From the NCBI RefSeq assembly GCF_016899425.1, contig NZ_CP045996.1:620001-684000 (forward strand): a DNA stretch of 64,000 nucleotides, read 5' to 3'. A program made the position numbers and the translations under genes. Numbering within the stretch: the stretch's first letter is position 1; each line of letters begins with the position of its first letter. Positions 18,718 through 29,775 of the stretch are shown here, in pieces. Source of the DNA: Burkholderia sp. MS389 (lineage in GTDB: Bacteria; Pseudomonadota; Gammaproteobacteria; Burkholderiales; Burkholderiaceae). The notes under the pieces were generated by a model. That model made no database searches and was not told where the DNA came from. It saw only the letters and a program-made list of their open reading frames with translations.

Positions 18718-19746
18718 ATGAAATCCGTGACGCGTCGTACCGTATTGAGTTCGCTTGCCGGCGCCGCCGCGCTGGCGATCCTCGCACTGGGCTCGCCGCT
18801 CGCCCATGCGAGCAAGGACAAGCCCGAGATCGGTTTCTGCATCGACGACCTGCGCGTCGAGCGCTGGTCGCGCGATCGCGACTATTTCGTTGCAGCCGCA
18901 ACCAAACTCGGCGCGAAGGTGTCGGTGCAGTCGGCCGACGCAAGCGAGGCGCGGCAGATTTCGCAGATCGAGAACCTGATCTCGCGCGGCGTCGACGTGA
19001 TCGTCATCGTGCCGTTCAACTCGAAGACGCTCGGCAACGTCGTCGCCGAAGCGCGCAAGGCCGGCATCAAGGTCGTGTCGTACGACCGCCTGATTCTCGA
19101 CGCGGACGTCGACGCGTATATCTCGTTCGACAACGAGAAGGTCGGCGAGCTGCAGGCGCAGGGCGTGTTCGACGCGAAGCCGAAGGGCAACTACTTCCTG
19201 TTGGGCGGCGCGCCGACCGACAACAACGCGAAGATGCTGCGCGAAGGACAACTGAAGGTGCTGAAGCCCGCGATCGACCGCGGCGACATCAAGGTCGTCG
19301 GCCAGCAGTGGGTGCCCGAATGGAGCGCGTCGACCGCGCTGCGGATCGTCGAGGACGCGCTGACCGCGAACAATAACAAGATCGACGCGATCGTCGCGTC
19401 GAACGACGGCACGGCCGGCGGCGCGATTCAGGCGCTCGCCGCGCAGCATCTGGCCGGCAAGGTGCCGGTGTCCGGGCAGGATGCGGATCTGGCCGCGGTC
19501 AAGCGGGTGATCGCCGGCACGCAGACGATGACCGTCTACAAGCCGCTGAAGCTGATCGCGAGCGAAGCCGCGAAGCTGGCGGTCGATCTCGCGAAGGGCA
19601 CGAAGCCTGCGTTCAACGCGCAGTACGACAACGGCAAGAAGAAGGTCGACACGGTGCTGCTGCAGCCGACGCTGCTGACCAAGCGCAACGTCGACGTCGT
19701 CGTGAAGGACGGCTTCTATACCCAGGCCCAGCTGGCGAGCCAGTAA
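18718..19746 (+). CDS. xylF: D-xylose ABC transporter, periplasmic binding protein
   Basis: The 342-residue product has an N-terminal export signal with a twin arginine ([13 protein letters not shown]) ending near ALA-HAS, followed by the XylF signature [29 protein letters not shown]. Motifs of the sugar-binding type-1 fold ([61 protein letters not shown]) closely follow E. coli XylF. It is secreted to the periplasm and delivers xylose to XylGH. A good ribosome site (AAGGAGTGGAG) precedes the ATG. The RR sequence could mean Tat rather than Sec export; the Lys/Arg pattern is not a strict SRRxFLK. Confidence 0.95.
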   Translation: MKSVTRRTVLSSLAGAAALAILALGSPLAHASKDKPEIGFCIDDLRVERWSRDRDYFVAAATKLGAKVSVQSADASEARQISQIENLISRGVDVIVIVPFNSKTLGNVVAEARKAGIKVVSYDRLILDADVDAYISFDNEKVGELQAQGVFDAKPKGNYFLLGGAPTDNNAKMLREGQLKVLKPAIDRGDIKVVGQQWVPEWSASTALRIVEDALTANNNKIDAIVASNDGTAGGAIQALAAQHLAGKVPVSGQDADLAAVKRVIAGTQTMTVYKPLKLIASEAAKLAVDLAKGTKPAFNAQYDNGKKKVDTVLLQPTLLTKRNVDVVVKDGFYTQAQLASQ

Positions 19747-19766
19747 GCGTACGACGGACGCGACGC

Positions 19767-19789
19767 GCGGCCGCCGCGACGGCGGCCGC
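19767..19789 (+). promoter_or_regulatory. GC-rich stem-loop between xylF and xylG
   Basis: GCGGCCGCC and GGCGGCCGC form a perfect 9-bp stem with a 5-base loop, 20 bp after the xylF stop and 21 bp before xylG. There is no T-run. Such hairpins after binding-protein genes commonly protect the upstream mRNA so that the binding protein is made in excess over the membrane components; a partial terminator is the alternative. Confidence 0.6.
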
Positions 19790-19810
19790 TTACTGCGAGG
19801 CAATGAACGA

Positions 19811-21370
19811 ATGACGGAACCCTTGCTGACGATGCGTAGCATCGTCAAGGCATTCGACGGCGTGAAGGCGCTCGACGGTATCGACCTGACCGTGCGCCCC
19901 GGCGAATGCGTCGGGCTGTGCGGCGAGAACGGCGCCGGCAAGTCGACGCTGATGAAGGTGCTGTCGGGCGTGTACCCGCACGGCACGTGGGACGGCGAGA
20001 TCCGCTGGGAAGGCGCGCCGCTCGTGGCGTCCGGCGTGCGCGACACCGAGCGCGCGGGCATCGCGATCATCCATCAGGAACTGATGCTCGTGCCCGAACT
20101 GTCGGTGGCCGAGAACATCTTCCTCGGCAACGAGATCACGCTGCCGGGCGGGCGCATGCACTTCGCGGCGATGGTCCAGCGCGCGGAGGAACTGCTGCAG
20201 GAATTACGGATCGACTCGATCAACGTCGCGCAGCCGGTGATGAACTACGGCGGCGGCCACCAGCAGCTGATCGAGATCGCGAAGGCGCTGAACAAGCGCG
20301 CGAAGCTGTTGATCCTCGACGAACCGTCGTCGTCGCTGAGCGCGTCGGAAACGCGGATCCTGCTCGACATCGTGCGCGACCTGAAGCGGCGCGGCGTGGC
20401 GTGCGTGTACATCTCGCACAAGCTCGACGAGGTGGCGGCCGTGTGCGACACGGTCACCGTGATCCGCGACGGCCGCCATGTCGCGACCGAGCCGATGGCC
20501 GCGTTGACCACCGACCGGATCATCGCGATGATGGTCGGCCGCGAGATCCGCGACCTGTATCCGCGCGAGCCGCACGAGATCGGCGACGTCGTGCTCGACG
20601 TACGCCACGTGACGTGCCGCGACGTGACGAACGCGCGCCGCAAGCGCGTGGACGACGTGTCGTTCAGCGTGCGACGCGGCGAGATCGTCGGCGTGGCCGG
20701 GCTCGTCGGCGCGGGGCGCACCGAGTTGATGCAGGCGATCTTCGGCGCGTATCCGGGCGCGTGCACGGCGACCGTGACGATGAACGGCCGGCCGCTGTCG
20801 ATCCGCTCGCCGGCCGACGCGATCCGCGCCGGCATCGCGATGGTGCCCGAGGACCGCAAGCGCCACGGCATCGTGCCGCAGCTCGGCGTCGGCCACAACA
20901 TCACGCTCGCGGTGCTGCAGCGCTTCGCGGCGCGCGGGCGGATCGACGCGGCCGCCGAGCTCGACGCGATCCGCACCGAGATGCAGCGGCTGTCGGTGCG
21001 CGCCGCCCACCCGTTCCTGTCGATCGCGAGCCTGTCGGGCGGCAACCAGCAGAAGGCGGTGCTCGCGAAGATGCTGCTGACCGAGCCGCAGGTGCTGATC
21101 CTCGACGAACCGACGCGCGGCGTCGACGTGGGCGCAAAGGCCGAGATCTACCGGCTGATCTTCGCGCTGGCCAAGCGCGGCGTCGCGCTGATCGTCGTGT
21201 CGTCGGAACTGCCGGAAGTGCTCGGCCTCGCCGATCGCGTGCTGGTGATCGGCGAGGGCGAATTGCGCGGCGATTTCGTCAACCAGGGCCTCACGCAGGA
21301 ACAGATTCTCGGCGCCGCGCTGAAGCCCGCGCGGCTGCCGGCCGAACCCACCGCAGCGAGTGCGACATGA
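19811..21370 (+). CDS. xylG: D-xylose ABC transporter, ATP-binding protein
   Basis: The 519-residue protein is a tandem ABC ATPase of the monosaccharide (CUT2) type. The first half has Walker [10 protein letters not shown], signature region [15 protein letters not shown] and [11 protein letters not shown]. The second half has the degenerate Walker [10 protein letters not shown], signature [13 protein letters not shown] and [14 protein letters not shown]. It energises xylose uptake from the cytoplasmic face. It lies 64 bp after xylF and its stop overlaps the xylH start (ATGA). Confidence 0.95.
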   Translation: MTEPLLTMRSIVKAFDGVKALDGIDLTVRPGECVGLCGENGAGKSTLMKVLSGVYPHGTWDGEIRWEGAPLVASGVRDTERAGIAIIHQELMLVPELSVAENIFLGNEITLPGGRMHFAAMVQRAEELLQELRIDSINVAQPVMNYGGGHQQLIEIAKALNKRAKLLILDEPSSSLSASETRILLDIVRDLKRRGVACVYISHKLDEVAAVCDTVTVIRDGRHVATEPMAALTTDRIIAMMVGREIRDLYPREPHEIGDVVLDVRHVTCRDVTNARRKRVDDVSFSVRRGEIVGVAGLVGAGRTELMQAIFGAYPGACTATVTMNGRPLSIRSPADAIRAGIAMVPEDRKRHGIVPQLGVGHNITLAVLQRFAARGRIDAAAELDAIRTEMQRLSVRAAHPFLSIASLSGGNQQKAVLAKMLLTEPQVLILDEPTRGVDVGAKAEIYRLIFALAKRGVALIVVSSELPEVLGLADRVLVIGEGELRGDFVNQGLTQEQILGAALKPARLPAEPTAASAT

Positions 21371-22566
21371 ATTCCGAACTTTCTTCCTCGACCCCGGCGA
21401 CGCCGGATGCAGATGCCGGCCGCGCGCCGCGGCTGCCATTGCGCCACGTCTTCACGCGCTACAAGGTGCTCGCGCTGCTGTTCGCGGTCGTCGCGATCTG
21501 GGCGTTCTTCTCGGTGCTGACGGACGGCGCGTTCGTCACGCCGCGCAACGTATCGAACCTGCTGCGGCAGATGTCGATCACCGGCATGCTCGCGTGCGGG
21601 ATGGTGTTCGTCATCATCGCGGGCGAGATCGACCTGTCGGTCGGCTCGCTGCTCGGGCTGCTCGGCGGCGTCGCCGCGATCCTCGACGTCAACCGCCACT
21701 GGCCGGTTGCGGCGACGGTCCCGGCCGTGCTCGCGCTCGGCGTGCTGATCGGACTCTTCAACGGCTGGTGGTCGACCTATCGGCGCGTGCCGTCGTTCAT
21801 CGTCGGGCTCGGCGGGATGCTCGCGTTTCGGGGCATCCTGCTCGGCGTGACGGGCGGCTCGACGATCGCGCCCGTGTCGGACGGCTTCGTGTTCATCGGG
21901 CAGGGTTATCTGCCGCGTCTCGCCGGGGACGGCCTCGCGGTGCTGCTGTTCGTGGTCGCGACGCTGCTGGTGGTGCGGCAGCGCGGCACGCGGCGGCGCT
22001 ACCGGCTCTCGGTCGCGCCGTTGTGGCAGGACGTCGCGAAGATCGTCGGCGCGGGCGCCGTGCTGTTCGCGTTCGTCGCGACGCTCGACCGTTACGGCGG
22101 CATTCCGGTGCCCGTGCTGCTGCTGCTCGTGCTGCTCGGCGTGTTCTCGTGGATCGCGACGCAGACCGTGTTCGGCCGGCGCATCTATGCGGTGGGGTCG
22201 AACCTGGAGGCGACGCGGCTGTCGGGCGTGGACACCGATCGCGTGAAGCTCGTGATCTTCGCGCTGATGGGGCTGATGTGCGCGTTCGCCGGCCTCGTCA
22301 ACACGGCGCGGCTCGCGGCCGGGTCGCCGTCGGCCGGCTCGATGGGCGAACTCGATGCGATCGCTGCGTGCTTCATCGGCGGCACGTCGATGCGCGGCGG
22401 GTCGGGCACCGTCTACGGCGCGCTGATCGGCGCGCTCGTGATGGCGAGCCTCGACAACGGGATGTCAATGCTCGACGTCGACGCGTACTGGCAGATGATC
22501 GTCAAGGGCGCGGTGCTGGTGCTGGCGGTGTGGATCGACGTGGTGTCGCGGTCGAACCGGCGCTGA
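21367..22566 (+). CDS. xylH: D-xylose ABC transporter, permease
   Basis: The 399-residue inner-membrane protein has about ten hydrophobic segments and CUT2 permease motifs: [71 protein letters not shown] and [36 protein letters not shown]. The length is close to E. coli XylH (393). The start overlaps the xylG stop. This completes the transporter encoded by xylFGH. Confidence 0.95.
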   Translation: MNSELSSSTPATPDADAGRAPRLPLRHVFTRYKVLALLFAVVAIWAFFSVLTDGAFVTPRNVSNLLRQMSITGMLACGMVFVIIAGEIDLSVGSLLGLLGGVAAILDVNRHWPVAATVPAVLALGVLIGLFNGWWSTYRRVPSFIVGLGGMLAFRGILLGVTGGSTIAPVSDGFVFIGQGYLPRLAGDGLAVLLFVVATLLVVRQRGTRRRYRLSVAPLWQDVAKIVGAGAVLFAFVATLDRYGGIPVPVLLLLVLLGVFSWIATQTVFGRRIYAVGSNLEATRLSGVDTDRVKLVIFALMGLMCAFAGLVNTARLAAGSPSAGSMGELDAIAACFIGGTSMRGGSGTVYGALIGALVMASLDNGMSMLDVDAYWQMIVKGAVLVLAVWIDVVSRSNRR

Positions 22567-22613
22567 CGTGCGGGTCGGCGCCGGTCGGTCGCGAGTCGAC
22601 GAAGAGGACGACC

Positions 22614-22938
22614 ATGGAACGAAACACGATGCGCGCGGCGGATGTTTCCGTGCGGGTGGCCGGACCGTTCGCGATGCCGGATGCCGGATGCCGGTTCCGT
22701 GCTGGGCCTGGATGACCCGCGCGACCGGCAGGTGATCGCGGATGCACTGCGCGCGCTGCTGCGCGAGCGTTCCGAAGCGCTCGCGTTCGCGATGCGCATG
22801 GCTGACCAGTGCGGCCGGCCCCGGCCCGATGCAGCCGATTTCGCGCTGACCGACATCATTCGGCTGGCACGCATCGTCGAGCGAGTCGAGCGGGACGGTG
22901 CGTCGCAGCGCGCTGCCGTTGCCGCGGACGCGCGTTGA
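22614..22938 (+). pseudogene. Small helical protein gene, apparently frameshifted by a 7-bp tandem repeat
   Basis: A start at 22,614 with a good ribosome site (GAAGAGGA) opens a frame (MERNTMRAADVSVRVAGPFA) that runs into three tandem copies of ATGCCGG and stops at 22,715. The downstream coding-like segment (85 residues from 22,681, MPDAGSVLGLDDPRDRQ to the stop at 22,938) is in the +1 frame. With two repeat copies the two parts would form one 105-residue protein. That protein is helical, charged and cytoplasmic, with no domain I recognise. Either the gene is broken in this strain, or it switches by repeat slippage, or translation restarts at one of the ATGs inside the repeat. Confidence 0.5.
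22674..22694. repeat. Three perfect tandem copies of a 7-bp unit
   Basis: ATGCCGG occurs three times head to tail. Because seven is not a multiple of three, each gain or loss shifts the reading frame of the small gene that contains it. Each copy also carries an ATG. Confidence 0.85.
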
Positions 22939-23345
22939 AAGGCGAGGCGGCTCCGACGCGCGGGCCGCGGACCGAATGCGCCGCGCATGCCGCGCGGTCG
23001 ACGCTCAACGCGGCGAATCGAATCGCACGCCGATCAGCGGACGACGATTCCCCGAATCGCGGGCTGACGCGGCCGTTTCCTTACAACGCGTAATTGACCC
23101 GCCCGATCCCGACGCGCACCATGCGCGGTTGCCGCCGCTTCCCGCCACTGTCATCGTTTGCGTTCAGGATCGCATGACGTGTGGCGGCCGGAGCCGGTGC
23201 AGGCGAAGCGGGGCGCTTCCGCAGATGCCTGACCAACCGCCGTCTGCTTCGCCGTGCCGGGACTTCCGGCGACAGCGGCACACTTTCGACGAAGTTCGAA
23301 CCCAGGGCCGCGCGCGGGCGCGGCCGCAACGACCAAGGGAGACGC
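22939..23345. other. Intergenic region, no gene seen
   Basis: This 407-bp stretch follows the small frameshifted gene and precedes the Tat-exported lyase. Base composition is like the coding DNA around it, apart from a slightly AT-richer spot near 23,080-23,095 (TTACAACGCGTAATTGACC) that could hold a promoter. I see no stem-loop with a T-run and no coding frame with a convincing start. Confidence 0.5.
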
Positions 23346-25568
23346 ATGAGCGGCAAGGACTGGACGAAGGACAACGCGATGCGCGAAGCGGTCGCGCATC
23401 GCACGGGCGACGCTTCGCAACCCGAATGGATGTCGGACGACGCGATGTCGCGGCGCACGTTTCTCCACAGTCTGGGCGCATGGGCGATGCTCGCCTGCGG
23501 CGGGACGTTCGGCGGTGCGAGCGCCGCATTCGCCGCGGTATCGCAGGGCTCGACGGCGGCCTTCGTCCATCCGGGCCTGCTGCATACGCAGGCGGATTTC
23601 GATCGCGTCGCGCAAAAGGTGATGACGCACGCGCAGCCGTGGTTCGACGGCTGGTCGGTGCTGATCGCGAACGGCCACGCGAGCCAGTCGTGGCAGCCGC
23701 GGCCGCAGGTCGAGATCGATCGCGGCGGCAGCGGGCCGCAGAACTACGGAATCCTGTACAACGACGTCGCCGCCGCCTATGCGTGCGCGCTGCGCTGGAA
23801 GGTGACCGGCGACAAGCTGTATGCGGACACGGCCGTGCGGATCATGAACGCATGGGCGGCGACGCTGAAGCGCCTGGGCGGCGATTCGAACGTCGACCTC
23901 GCGGCCGGCCTGTACGGCTACGAGTTCGCGAATGCCGGCGAGATCATGCGCGGCTATCCGGGCTGGGCGGCCGCGGATTTCGCCGCGTTCCAGCGGATGA
24001 TGCGCACCGTGTTCTACCCGATCAACACCGATTTCCTGCATCGTCACAACAATACCGAGATCACGCACTACTGGGCGAACTGGGACCTGTGCAATATCGC
24101 GTCGATCCTCGCGATCGGCGTGCTGTGCGACGACCGCGCGCTGTTCGACGAGGCGATCGACTATTTCCGCGCGGGGCCCGGCAACGGCGCGATACCGCAG
24201 GCGGTGTATTACCTGCATCCGGGCCATCTCGGCCAGTGGCAGGAGAGCGGCCGCGACCAGGGGCACAACACGCTCGGCATCGCGCTGGCCGGCGCGATCT
24301 GCGAGATGGCGTGGAATCAGGGCGTCGATCTGTACGGGTACGACAACAACCGTTTTCTTGCCGGCGCCGAATACGTCGCGAAAGCCAATTTGCGCCAATC
24401 GCCCGACGGCCCGTTCTTCGACGTGCCGTACGTCACCTACTCGAACGTGAACGTCACGCAAACGCAGTTCGCGACCGGCGGCCAGGGCGGGGTCCGGCCG
24501 TGCTGGGCGCTCGTGTACAACCACTACGTGAACCGCAAGGGGCTCGCGGCGCCGTGGTCGAAGCGCTTCGCGCTCGCCGCACAGCCCGAGGGTGGCGGCG
24601 GCAACTACGGGCCGAACAGCGGCGGCTACGATCAGCTCGGCTACGGCACGCTGATGTATACGCGCGATCCGGCCGGCCCGGCGCCCGCACCGAGCGGGCT
24701 CACCGCGCACGCGAGCGCCGGGCGCGCGGTGCTGTCGTGGTGGGGTGTCGCGAACGGCACGCACTATACGGTGAAGCGCGGCGCGGCGTCGGGCGGCCCG
24801 TACGCGACCGTCGCGACCGGCATCGTCGATCCGCTGACGTGGACGGACAGCCCGGCCGCGGGCACCTGGTATTACGTTGTGAGCGCAACCACGCCGACCG
24901 GCGAAACGCAGCATTCCGCGGAGGCGCGCGTGGTGACCGGCCAGCAGCTGCAGATCTGGCTGCCGTTCGACGAATCGCGCGGCGTCACCGCCGCCGATCG
25001 CAGCGGCAACGGGCACCCCGGTACGCTGGTCGGCGGGGCGGCGTTCGCGCCGGGGCGCAGCGGCAATGCGCTGTCGCTCGACGGTGCGGGCAGCTACGTC
25101 GCGCTTGCGGCGGGCGTGCTCGCCGACGTGTCGGATTTCACGGTCGCGGCATGGGTGTGCGCGCGCACCGTGCGGAAGTGGTCGCGGGTGTTCGACTTCG
25201 GCTCCGGTGTCGGGCGCTACATGATGCTCACGCCGCTCGCCGACACCGGCGCGCTGCGCTTCGCGATCACGGTCAACGGGGCGCACGGCGAGCGGCGTAT
25301 CGATGCGAAAGCGCCGCTGCGAGCCGCGCAGTGGACGCACGTGGCCGTCACGCTGGCGGGGACGACGGCCACGCTCTACGTCGACGGCGCAGCAGTCGGT
25401 AGCGCGGCCGACGCGTTTCTCGCGCCGTGGCGGCTCGCTCCGACCGCGAACAACTGGATCGGGCGGTCGCAGTTCGCGGCCGATCCGGCCTTCGACGGCT
25501 TGGTGAGCGATTTCCGCGTGTACCACGGTGCGCTGACGGCGGGGCAAGTCGCCGCGCTTGCGCGGTAG
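23346..25568 (+). CDS. Tat-exported alginate-lyase-like protein with Fn3 and LamG-like domains
   Basis: The 740-residue protein carries a twin-arginine signal (SRRTFLHSLG at 35-44, hydrophobic core to about 62, AFAA cleavage), so it is exported folded. Residues ~70-430 resemble the alginate lyase (PL5-like, alpha/alpha toroid) domain: the ESGRDQGHNTLGIALAGAICEMAWNQG segment and YDNNRFLAGAEYVAKANL are characteristic. Then come a fibronectin-III-like domain (about 440-535) and a C-terminal concanavalin/LamG-like fold (about 545-740; WLPFDESRGVTAADRSGNGHPGTL, WTHVAVTLAGTTATLYVDGAAVG). It probably binds and cleaves a uronic-acid polysaccharide outside the cell. Substrate is unknown; no polysaccharide operon is adjacent. 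Confidence 0.8.
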   Translation: MSGKDWTKDNAMREAVAHRTGDASQPEWMSDDAMSRRTFLHSLGAWAMLACGGTFGGASAAFAAVSQGSTAAFVHPGLLHTQADFDRVAQKVMTHAQPWFDGWSVLIANGHASQSWQPRPQVEIDRGGSGPQNYGILYNDVAAAYACALRWKVTGDKLYADTAVRIMNAWAATLKRLGGDSNVDLAAGLYGYEFANAGEIMRGYPGWAAADFAAFQRMMRTVFYPINTDFLHRHNNTEITHYWANWDLCNIASILAIGVLCDDRALFDEAIDYFRAGPGNGAIPQAVYYLHPGHLGQWQESGRDQGHNTLGIALAGAICEMAWNQGVDLYGYDNNRFLAGAEYVAKANLRQSPDGPFFDVPYVTYSNVNVTQTQFATGGQGGVRPCWALVYNHYVNRKGLAAPWSKRFALAAQPEGGGGNYGPNSGGYDQLGYGTLMYTRDPAGPAPAPSGLTAHASAGRAVLSWWGVANGTHYTVKRGAASGGPYATVATGIVDPLTWTDSPAAGTWYYVVSATTPTGETQHSAEARVVTGQQLQIWLPFDESRGVTAADRSGNGHPGTLVGGAAFAPGRSGNALSLDGAGSYVALAAGVLADVSDFTVAAWVCARTVRKWSRVFDFGSGVGRYMMLTPLADTGALRFAITVNGAHGERRIDAKAPLRAAQWTHVAVTLAGTTATLYVDGAAVGSAADAFLAPWRLAPTANNWIGRSQFAADPAFDGLVSDFRVYHGALTAGQVAALAR

Positions 25569-25939
25569 GGGCGCGCCGCACGCCAAGAGGGGTCGAGACG
25601 CCCGACGCCGGATTTCCGGCGGCGGGCGTTTTCGATTCCCGTTCGATTTTCCGGGCAGGTACCTTCAAGCCTGAGTACGGTCGGCGCAACGGCGCGGGCT
25701 CGGCGAAGGCGGTGATTGCGGACACGTATGTCGATGGCGGCAAGGCGGCCCAGGCGCGTGCGATCGGCGGGATTTGTCGCCGATACCGAAATGCAAGTGG
25801 CGAGCGTGACGGCACTGGCGCGCGCCGTTGCCGTTCCGATCCGATCGGGCCAGCAGTCGGCGCAATGCATGCCGGTCGTGACCGCTTCGCATGACATGCA
25901 ATACGCTATTCTGTCGTCCTCAACCGCCAGCCCGATCCG
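25569..25939. other. Intergenic region with terminator, then probable promoter of the two-component operon
   Basis: The first 65 bp hold the terminator listed separately. The remaining 300 bp up to the histidine kinase start contain no convincing gene. An AT-richer segment at about 25,890-25,920 (ACATGCAATACGCTATTCTGTC) is the likeliest promoter. Confidence 0.45.
25599..25634 (+). terminator. Rho-independent terminator after the lyase gene
   Basis: Thirteen-base arms (CGCCCGACGCCGG / CCGGCGGCGGGCG, one mismatch) surround a short ATTT loop, and TTTTCGATT follows. It starts 31 bp after the lyase stop. Confidence 0.75.
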
Positions 25940-27411
25940 ATGAAGCGTCCGTCGTTTTCCACCCAACTCGTCATGCTCTGGGCACTCGTCGCGTCGCTGT
26001 GCGCGACGCTGGTCGCGGTCGTCTGGGTTACGGCGACTTCCGCCGAGAGTCAGCAGGTGGCCAGCGCGAAGGCCGCCGGCGCGTCGGCCTGCGAAGCGGT
26101 CGCGTCGCGTTACGGCGCGTCTTCCGCGTCGGCGGGCGCCGGGCCCGCCCCGGACCTGATGCACGCGATCCTCGACATCGTGCTGTCCCGCGCGCCGGAC
26201 ATGGAGGGCGGGTTCTGGATGCCCGACGCCGCCCCGGCGGCGAGCGGCTTTCTCGCGTATTCCTTTCCGACTTATCAGGGCAGCGGCGTCAAACACGACG
26301 TTCCGGAAGCGGAAACGCCGCTGATCCTCCGCACGCTGCGCGCCGCGGCCGCGACGCATGCCGCGACGGCGAACGTCGTCGAAGGCGCGCAGGATGCGGT
26401 GATCGCGGCGGCCTGTCCGGTACGCGGCGGATCGGGGCTGTACGTGTGGATGCTGACGCGTGCGCGCCCGCCGCTGGGCCGGCACGGGGAATTGCTGGCC
26501 ACGGGCCTCGCGGCCGTGCTCGCGGTGATTCTGGCGATCGCGGCGGCGCTGGCCGTGGCGCTGCGCCGATGGAAGCGCAATCTCGCGCGGATCGAGAGCG
26601 GGCTCGGGCCCGACGGTCGCGAGCATCAGCTGCCGTACGTCGGCGAACCCGATCTCGACCGCGTCATCGATGCGTTCAACGAGCGGGCGCGGCGCGCCGA
26701 CCTGCTGCAACAGCAGGCCGACGAACTGCGCACGCGCCTCGCGCAGGCCGAGCGCTTCGGCATGCTGGGGAAGCTTGCCGCACAGGTCGCGCACGAGATT
26801 CGCAATCCGATGGGCGCGATGCGGCTGAAGGCGGAAAACGCACTGGCCGGCGATGGCCGACGGCAGCAGGACGCGTTGCGCGTGATCCTCGCGCAGATCG
26901 AGCGCATCGATGCGCAATTGTCGAGCCTGCTCGCGCTGACGCAGCCGGTGCGCCCGCATGCGACACGGGTCGACGTCGACGCGTGGCTCGCGCAGGTCGT
27001 CGATGCGCACCGCGAGCTCGCGCAGCGGCAAGCGATCGACCTGACGCTATCGCTCGCGGGGCAGGGCGAGCGGCTCGCTTGGCCGTCGGATCGTCCCGCC
27101 TTCGATCCCGACCAGATGCGGCGGGCGCTCGACAATCTGCTGCTCAACGCGCTGCACCACGCGGGCGACGGCGGCGCGGTCACGCTCGCCGCCGAGCGGC
27201 GCGCGTTCGCCGGGCGCGACTGGCTGTGCATCACCGTGTCGGACAGCGGCCCCGGCGTGCCGGCCGCGCAGCGCGAGCGGATTTTCGAGCCGTTCGTGAC
27301 GGGCCGCGCGGATGGCACGGGCCTCGGCCTCGCCGTCGTCCGCGAAGTGGCGGCGGCGCATGGCGGGCACGCGCGCCTCGACGGGGGCGCCGCATTCGTG
27401 ATTGAAATTCC

Positions 27412-27430
<19 letters not shown>
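25940..27430 (+). CDS. Membrane sensor histidine kinase (NtrB/AtoS-like)
   Basis: The 496-residue protein has a transmembrane helix at about 11-33, a periplasmic domain (about 34-180), a second helix (about 183-205), a HAMP-like linker and a kinase core. The phospho-acceptor is His285 in AAQVAHEIRNPMGAMRLKAE. The ATPase domain has N box DNLLLNALHHAGDG, G1 VSDSGPGVP, the F box IFEPFVTGRADGTGLGLA and the G2 loop. It overlaps the response regulator gene by 19 bp, so the pair is translationally coupled. The periplasmic sensor is not a domain I recognise; the signal is unknown. Confidence 0.92.
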
Positions 27431-28788
<1,358 letters not shown>

Positions 28789-28804
28789 TCGCGCCGTTTC
28801 GACC

Positions 28805-28819
28805 GTCGGGAATGCCGAC
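28805..28819. promoter_or_regulatory. Upstream activator site 1 for the sigma-54 regulator
   Basis: GTCGG-N5-CCGAC is an inverted repeat whose 15-bp core matches the second site at 13 of 15 positions. It is centred 32 bp (three helical turns) from that site, on the same DNA face. Confidence 0.7.
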
Positions 28820-28831
28820 ATCCGGTGAAGC

Positions 28832-28856
28832 GACGTGTCGGGAAATCCGACACGTC
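28832..28856. promoter_or_regulatory. Upstream activator site 2, perfect 10-bp inverted repeat
   Basis: GACGTGTCGG and CCGACACGTC are perfect complements separated by 5 bases. The centre is about 73 bp upstream of the -12 element, a normal place for an NtrC-type enhancer site. Confidence 0.8.
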
Positions 28857-28903
28857 AGACGTGCTTCGCGATTCGGCGCACGGCCACACAGTGCTTCTCA
28901 GGC

Positions 28904-28919
28904 TGGCACGGGTATTGCG
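28904..28919 (+). promoter_or_regulatory. Sigma-54 (RpoN) promoter, -24/-12
   Basis: TGGCACG-GGTA-TTGCG matches the RpoN consensus TGGCACG-N4-TTGC at every defined base with exact spacing. Transcription would start near 28,930, just before the first repeat-protein gene (start 28,957). Confidence 0.92.
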
Positions 28920-28956
28920 GATATCGATGCATCGCAACCCGTCGCCGGAGCCCGTC

Positions 28957-29733
28957 ATGAAGTCGTACCTGCCTGTCGTTCGATCGCGGTCGCGGCGCCG
29001 TGCCGCCGTTCACCGGTCGTATCGCATGCTCTGCGCTGCCGCACTCGTTGCCGTCGCAACAGTCAGCCTGGCGCAGGTGCCGCCGGCGCCGCGTGCGGAA
29101 GACCCGGCCGGCGCCATGCCGCCGCCTGCTCCTCCTCGGCCTCGTGCGCTTGTGCCTGCCGCGCCCGGAAACGACGCCGCGTCGGATGCGCTGGTTTCCG
29201 GCACGCTGTCGCGGCTGACGATCAATCCGGAAGGCGCCGTCGACGGCTTCGTGCTGACCGACGGCACGCTCGTCCGCCTGCCGCCGCATCTCGGTTCGCA
29301 ATTGACGGCGCTCGTGCGGTCGGGCCAGCGTGTCACGATAGCCGGCGAACGACACGTCGACGATGAAATCCGCGCACGCGTCGTCCGCAACGACGGCACC
29401 GGCGCGTCGCTGTCCGATCAGCCGCCCGCGCCCGTCGCACCCGTGCCGCCGATGCTGCGCGGCGTCAATCTCGCCCGCCTGAGCGTGTCCGGCGTCGTGC
29501 GCCGCGTGACGCACGCGCCGCGCGGCGAGCCGGACGGCGTGATGCTCGACAGCGGGACGATCGTCAAGCTGACCGTTCCGGCCGCGCAGCAATTCGGCGC
29601 GCTGCTCGTTCCCGGCGAGCGCGTGGCCGCGGTCGGTTACGGCACGCGCAATGCGTACGGCGAAGCGTTGCAGGCGACGGCGTTCGGCGCGCCGGGCCAT
29701 GTCGTGAACCTCTACGACGATGTCGCGCGCTGA
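28957..29733 (+). CDS. Secreted two-repeat protein of unknown function, sigma-54 controlled
   Basis: From the ATG at 28,957 (GGAG six bases upstream) the protein has 258 residues. The N-terminus is a signal peptide with a basic head (RSRSRRRAAVHR), hydrophobic core (LCAAALVAVATVSLA) and a likely cut after AQ; a Pro-rich linker follows. Two copies of an unrecognised unit come next: SGTLSRLTINPEGAVDGF...RLPPHLGSQL...VRSGQRVTIAGE, and SGVVRRVTHAPRGEPDGV...VPAAQQFGALLVPGERVAAVGY. The unit looks all-beta, possibly OB-like: strand, glycine turn, 'DG-hydrophobic-LxDG' hairpin, 'LPPH' segment, then 'G-x-x-V-x-x-x-G'. The next gene has two more copies. A second ATG 30 bp upstream is less well supported. 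Confidence 0.8.
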   Translation: MKSYLPVVRSRSRRRAAVHRSYRMLCAAALVAVATVSLAQVPPAPRAEDPAGAMPPPAPPRPRALVPAAPGNDAASDALVSGTLSRLTINPEGAVDGFVLTDGTLVRLPPHLGSQLTALVRSGQRVTIAGERHVDDEIRARVVRNDGTGASLSDQPPAPVAPVPPMLRGVNLARLSVSGVVRRVTHAPRGEPDGVMLDSGTIVKLTVPAAQQFGALLVPGERVAAVGYGTRNAYGEALQATAFGAPGHVVNLYDDVAR

Positions 29734-29775
29734 TCGCGCGACGCTATTCCCCCATCCATCGAAAGGAGTCCTGTC

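Noticed and set aside
16813-20070. A 1,085-codon open frame on the minus strand opposite xylA-xylB-xylF
   Set aside because: Arg-rich shadow of well-identified genes, with no ribosome site or domain.
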